From assembly GCF_003350345.1 (NCBI RefSeq), contig NZ_QNVJ01000070.1, positions 33,284 through 97,283 on the forward strand: a stretch of DNA of 64,000 bases. The letters run 5' to 3'. The notes under the pieces were generated by a model, which was given only the letters and a program-made list of their open reading frames with translations, ran no database searches and was not told the origin of the DNA. The position numbers were made by a program, and so were the translations under genes. This DNA is from Alkalilacustris brevis. Lineage in GTDB: Bacteria > Pseudomonadota > Alphaproteobacteria > Rhodobacterales > Rhodobacteraceae. Below, one piece after another: positions 63,357 to 64,000 of this stretch; within the stretch, counting starts at the first letter, position 1, and each line of letters opens with the position of its first letter.

Positions 63357-63759
63357 TGAACCACGCCGGATTTATTGGGGGGAATTAAGCTCGTCATTTG
63401 AAAGACTTCCGACTTGAACTGGCGGATTTCCCAGCGCCCGGCGTCGAGAATGAAGCCGAAAATCGCACCGGCGACGCCCGGGTCTTTCCGAGGGTGGCAA
63501 GCAGCGCGTCGCGGGAAACAATGATCTCGGTGTTGAATTCATCGACACGGGGGTGAGGGCCGTCGGTTCGACAACGGCCGCCGTAGCTGCCACGCGTTGT
63601 GCCGGCCCCGCGCCTGTAGATGTTCGGCAAATGGCCATCCGTGTGTTCCAGACTGACCATTTGCCGACCGGATGGCACAACGCGGATCAGCTTCCGGGCG
63701 CATCCCCGGCAGGCGCGAGAGGCGCGATGCGGGGATGGGACCCGGGAAGCCAGTCAACC
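63357..63759. other. 403-bp intergenic region with repeat copy 2
   Basis: No gene is supported. It contains the second repeat copy (63627-63702) and presumably the MscS promoter; no GGAAC-N16/17-CGTT match faces the MscS gene. Confidence 0.4.
63627..63702. repeat. Intergenic repeat, copy 2
   Basis: Same orientation as copy 1. Here the inverted ends are intact: CGGCAAATGG (63627-63636) pairs perfectly with CCATTTGCCG (63659-63668) around a 22-base loop, followed by a conserved 3' portion with CACAAC-CGGATCAG-like sequence. It lies 58 bp after the OmpA-like gene's stop. Confidence 0.8.
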
Positions 63760-64000
63760 TCAGTACTGCCGCACGAGTGTGGTGATCCGGCGCACGGCGA
63801 CCCGCCGGTTCAGGCGTTCGGCCTCCTGGGTCGGGATCTTGAGGTGGCTTTCGCCATAGCCCTGCACGACCATGTTCTCCGGCGGAACACCGAAATACTC
63901 GGTGAGCGCCAGCGCCACCGACTCGGCCCGCCTGTCAGACAGCAGCAGGTTGTAGCCGGCGGGTCCGATCGCATCGGTATGGCCCTCGACGAGGAACAGC
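63760..64000 (-). CDS. OmpA-family protein, C-terminal part (continues past the window)
   Basis: 80 residues on the minus strand, open at the right edge. The peptidoglycan-binding OmpA/MotB domain is clear: LFLVEGHTDAIGPAGYNLLL, SDRRAESVALALTEYF, VVQGYGESHLKIPT and a closing NRRVAVRRI. The N-terminal part, and therefore the overall architecture, lies outside the window. Confidence 0.9.
   Translation of the reverse strand, partial: LFLVEGHTDAIGPAGYNLLLSDRRAESVALALTEYFGVPPENMVVQGYGESHLKIPTQEAERLNRRVAVRRITTLVRQY

Noticed and set aside
61357..63655. GGAAC in both intergenic repeat copies as EcfG promoters for DUF883 and MscS
   Set aside because: On the minus strand the bases 16-17 positions later are CCGA rather than CGTT, so the consensus is not met; the shared GGAAC is simply part of the repeat.
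1..64000. CRISPR arrays
   Set aside because: No regularly spaced repeats and no cas genes were seen.

Overview
The window is GC-rich DNA from an alphaproteobacterium, most likely a member of the Rhodobacteraceae (Roseobacter-type). The evidence is the core order rpmH-rnpA-yidD ... yidC ... engB-argB ... infA-maf-rng-yacG-tRNA-Phe, the density of TRAP and tripartite tricarboxylate (TTT) transporters, and an EcfG-type sigma factor. No plasmid, CRISPR or rRNA signature is visible.

Layout. (1) 1-11.4 kb is a catabolic cluster: the end of a molybdenum hydroxylase, a UbiX prenyltransferase, a GntR regulator, an AbrB-type membrane protein, a UbiD decarboxylase, a TTT uptake system with TctA and TctB fused, a ThDP enzyme and an enol-lactonase-like hydrolase. 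Together they suggest uptake and non-oxidative decarboxylation of an aromatic or heteroaromatic carboxylate. (2) 11.4-16.3 kb is a type III restriction-modification pair with a divergent excisionase-like HTH gene. (3) 16.3-28.6 kb is a second catabolic module (LysR, TAXI-TRAP transporter, sulfatase, aldehyde dehydrogenase, ThDP enzyme) with graveyards of broken insertion sequences on both sides (IS1182 and IS3 on the left; IS21, IS110 and IS256 on the right). All of this lies on the 3' side of tRNA-Phe, as expected for island material. (4) 28.6-44.6 kb is conserved core: a long, tightly coupled minus-strand series (yidC to yacG), the rpmH/rnpA/yidD/ttcA group, then a plus-strand TVP38-flavoprotein-histidine kinase operon that ends at tRNA-Arg(ACG).

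(5) 44.6-64 kb is accessory again. A broken tyrosine integrase sits just after tRNA-Arg, followed by a decayed cytochrome oxidase cluster with a still-open coxB. The rest looks like an envelope and general-stress island: an EcfG-like sigma factor, a DUF892 ferritin-like protein, a very large CheB-CheR-PAS-kinase-REC-REC-HTH polypeptide, a PHB-depolymerase-like esterase, two PRC-barrel proteins, SH3 and OmpA envelope proteins, a Crp/Fnr regulator, DUF3309, a broken CsbD gene, DUF883, and an MscS channel. Two exact matches and two near matches to the alphaproteobacterial general-stress promoter (GGAAC-N16/17-CGTT) lie upstream of genes here, which fits control by the local sigma factor or a paralogue.

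The most notable items are the 1437-residue all-in-one signalling protein and the predicted EcfG regulon around it, a 19-bp perfect hairpin in a stress-gene leader, two tiny genes (30 and 31 codons) that lack names, and a pair of roughly 80-nt intergenic repeats.
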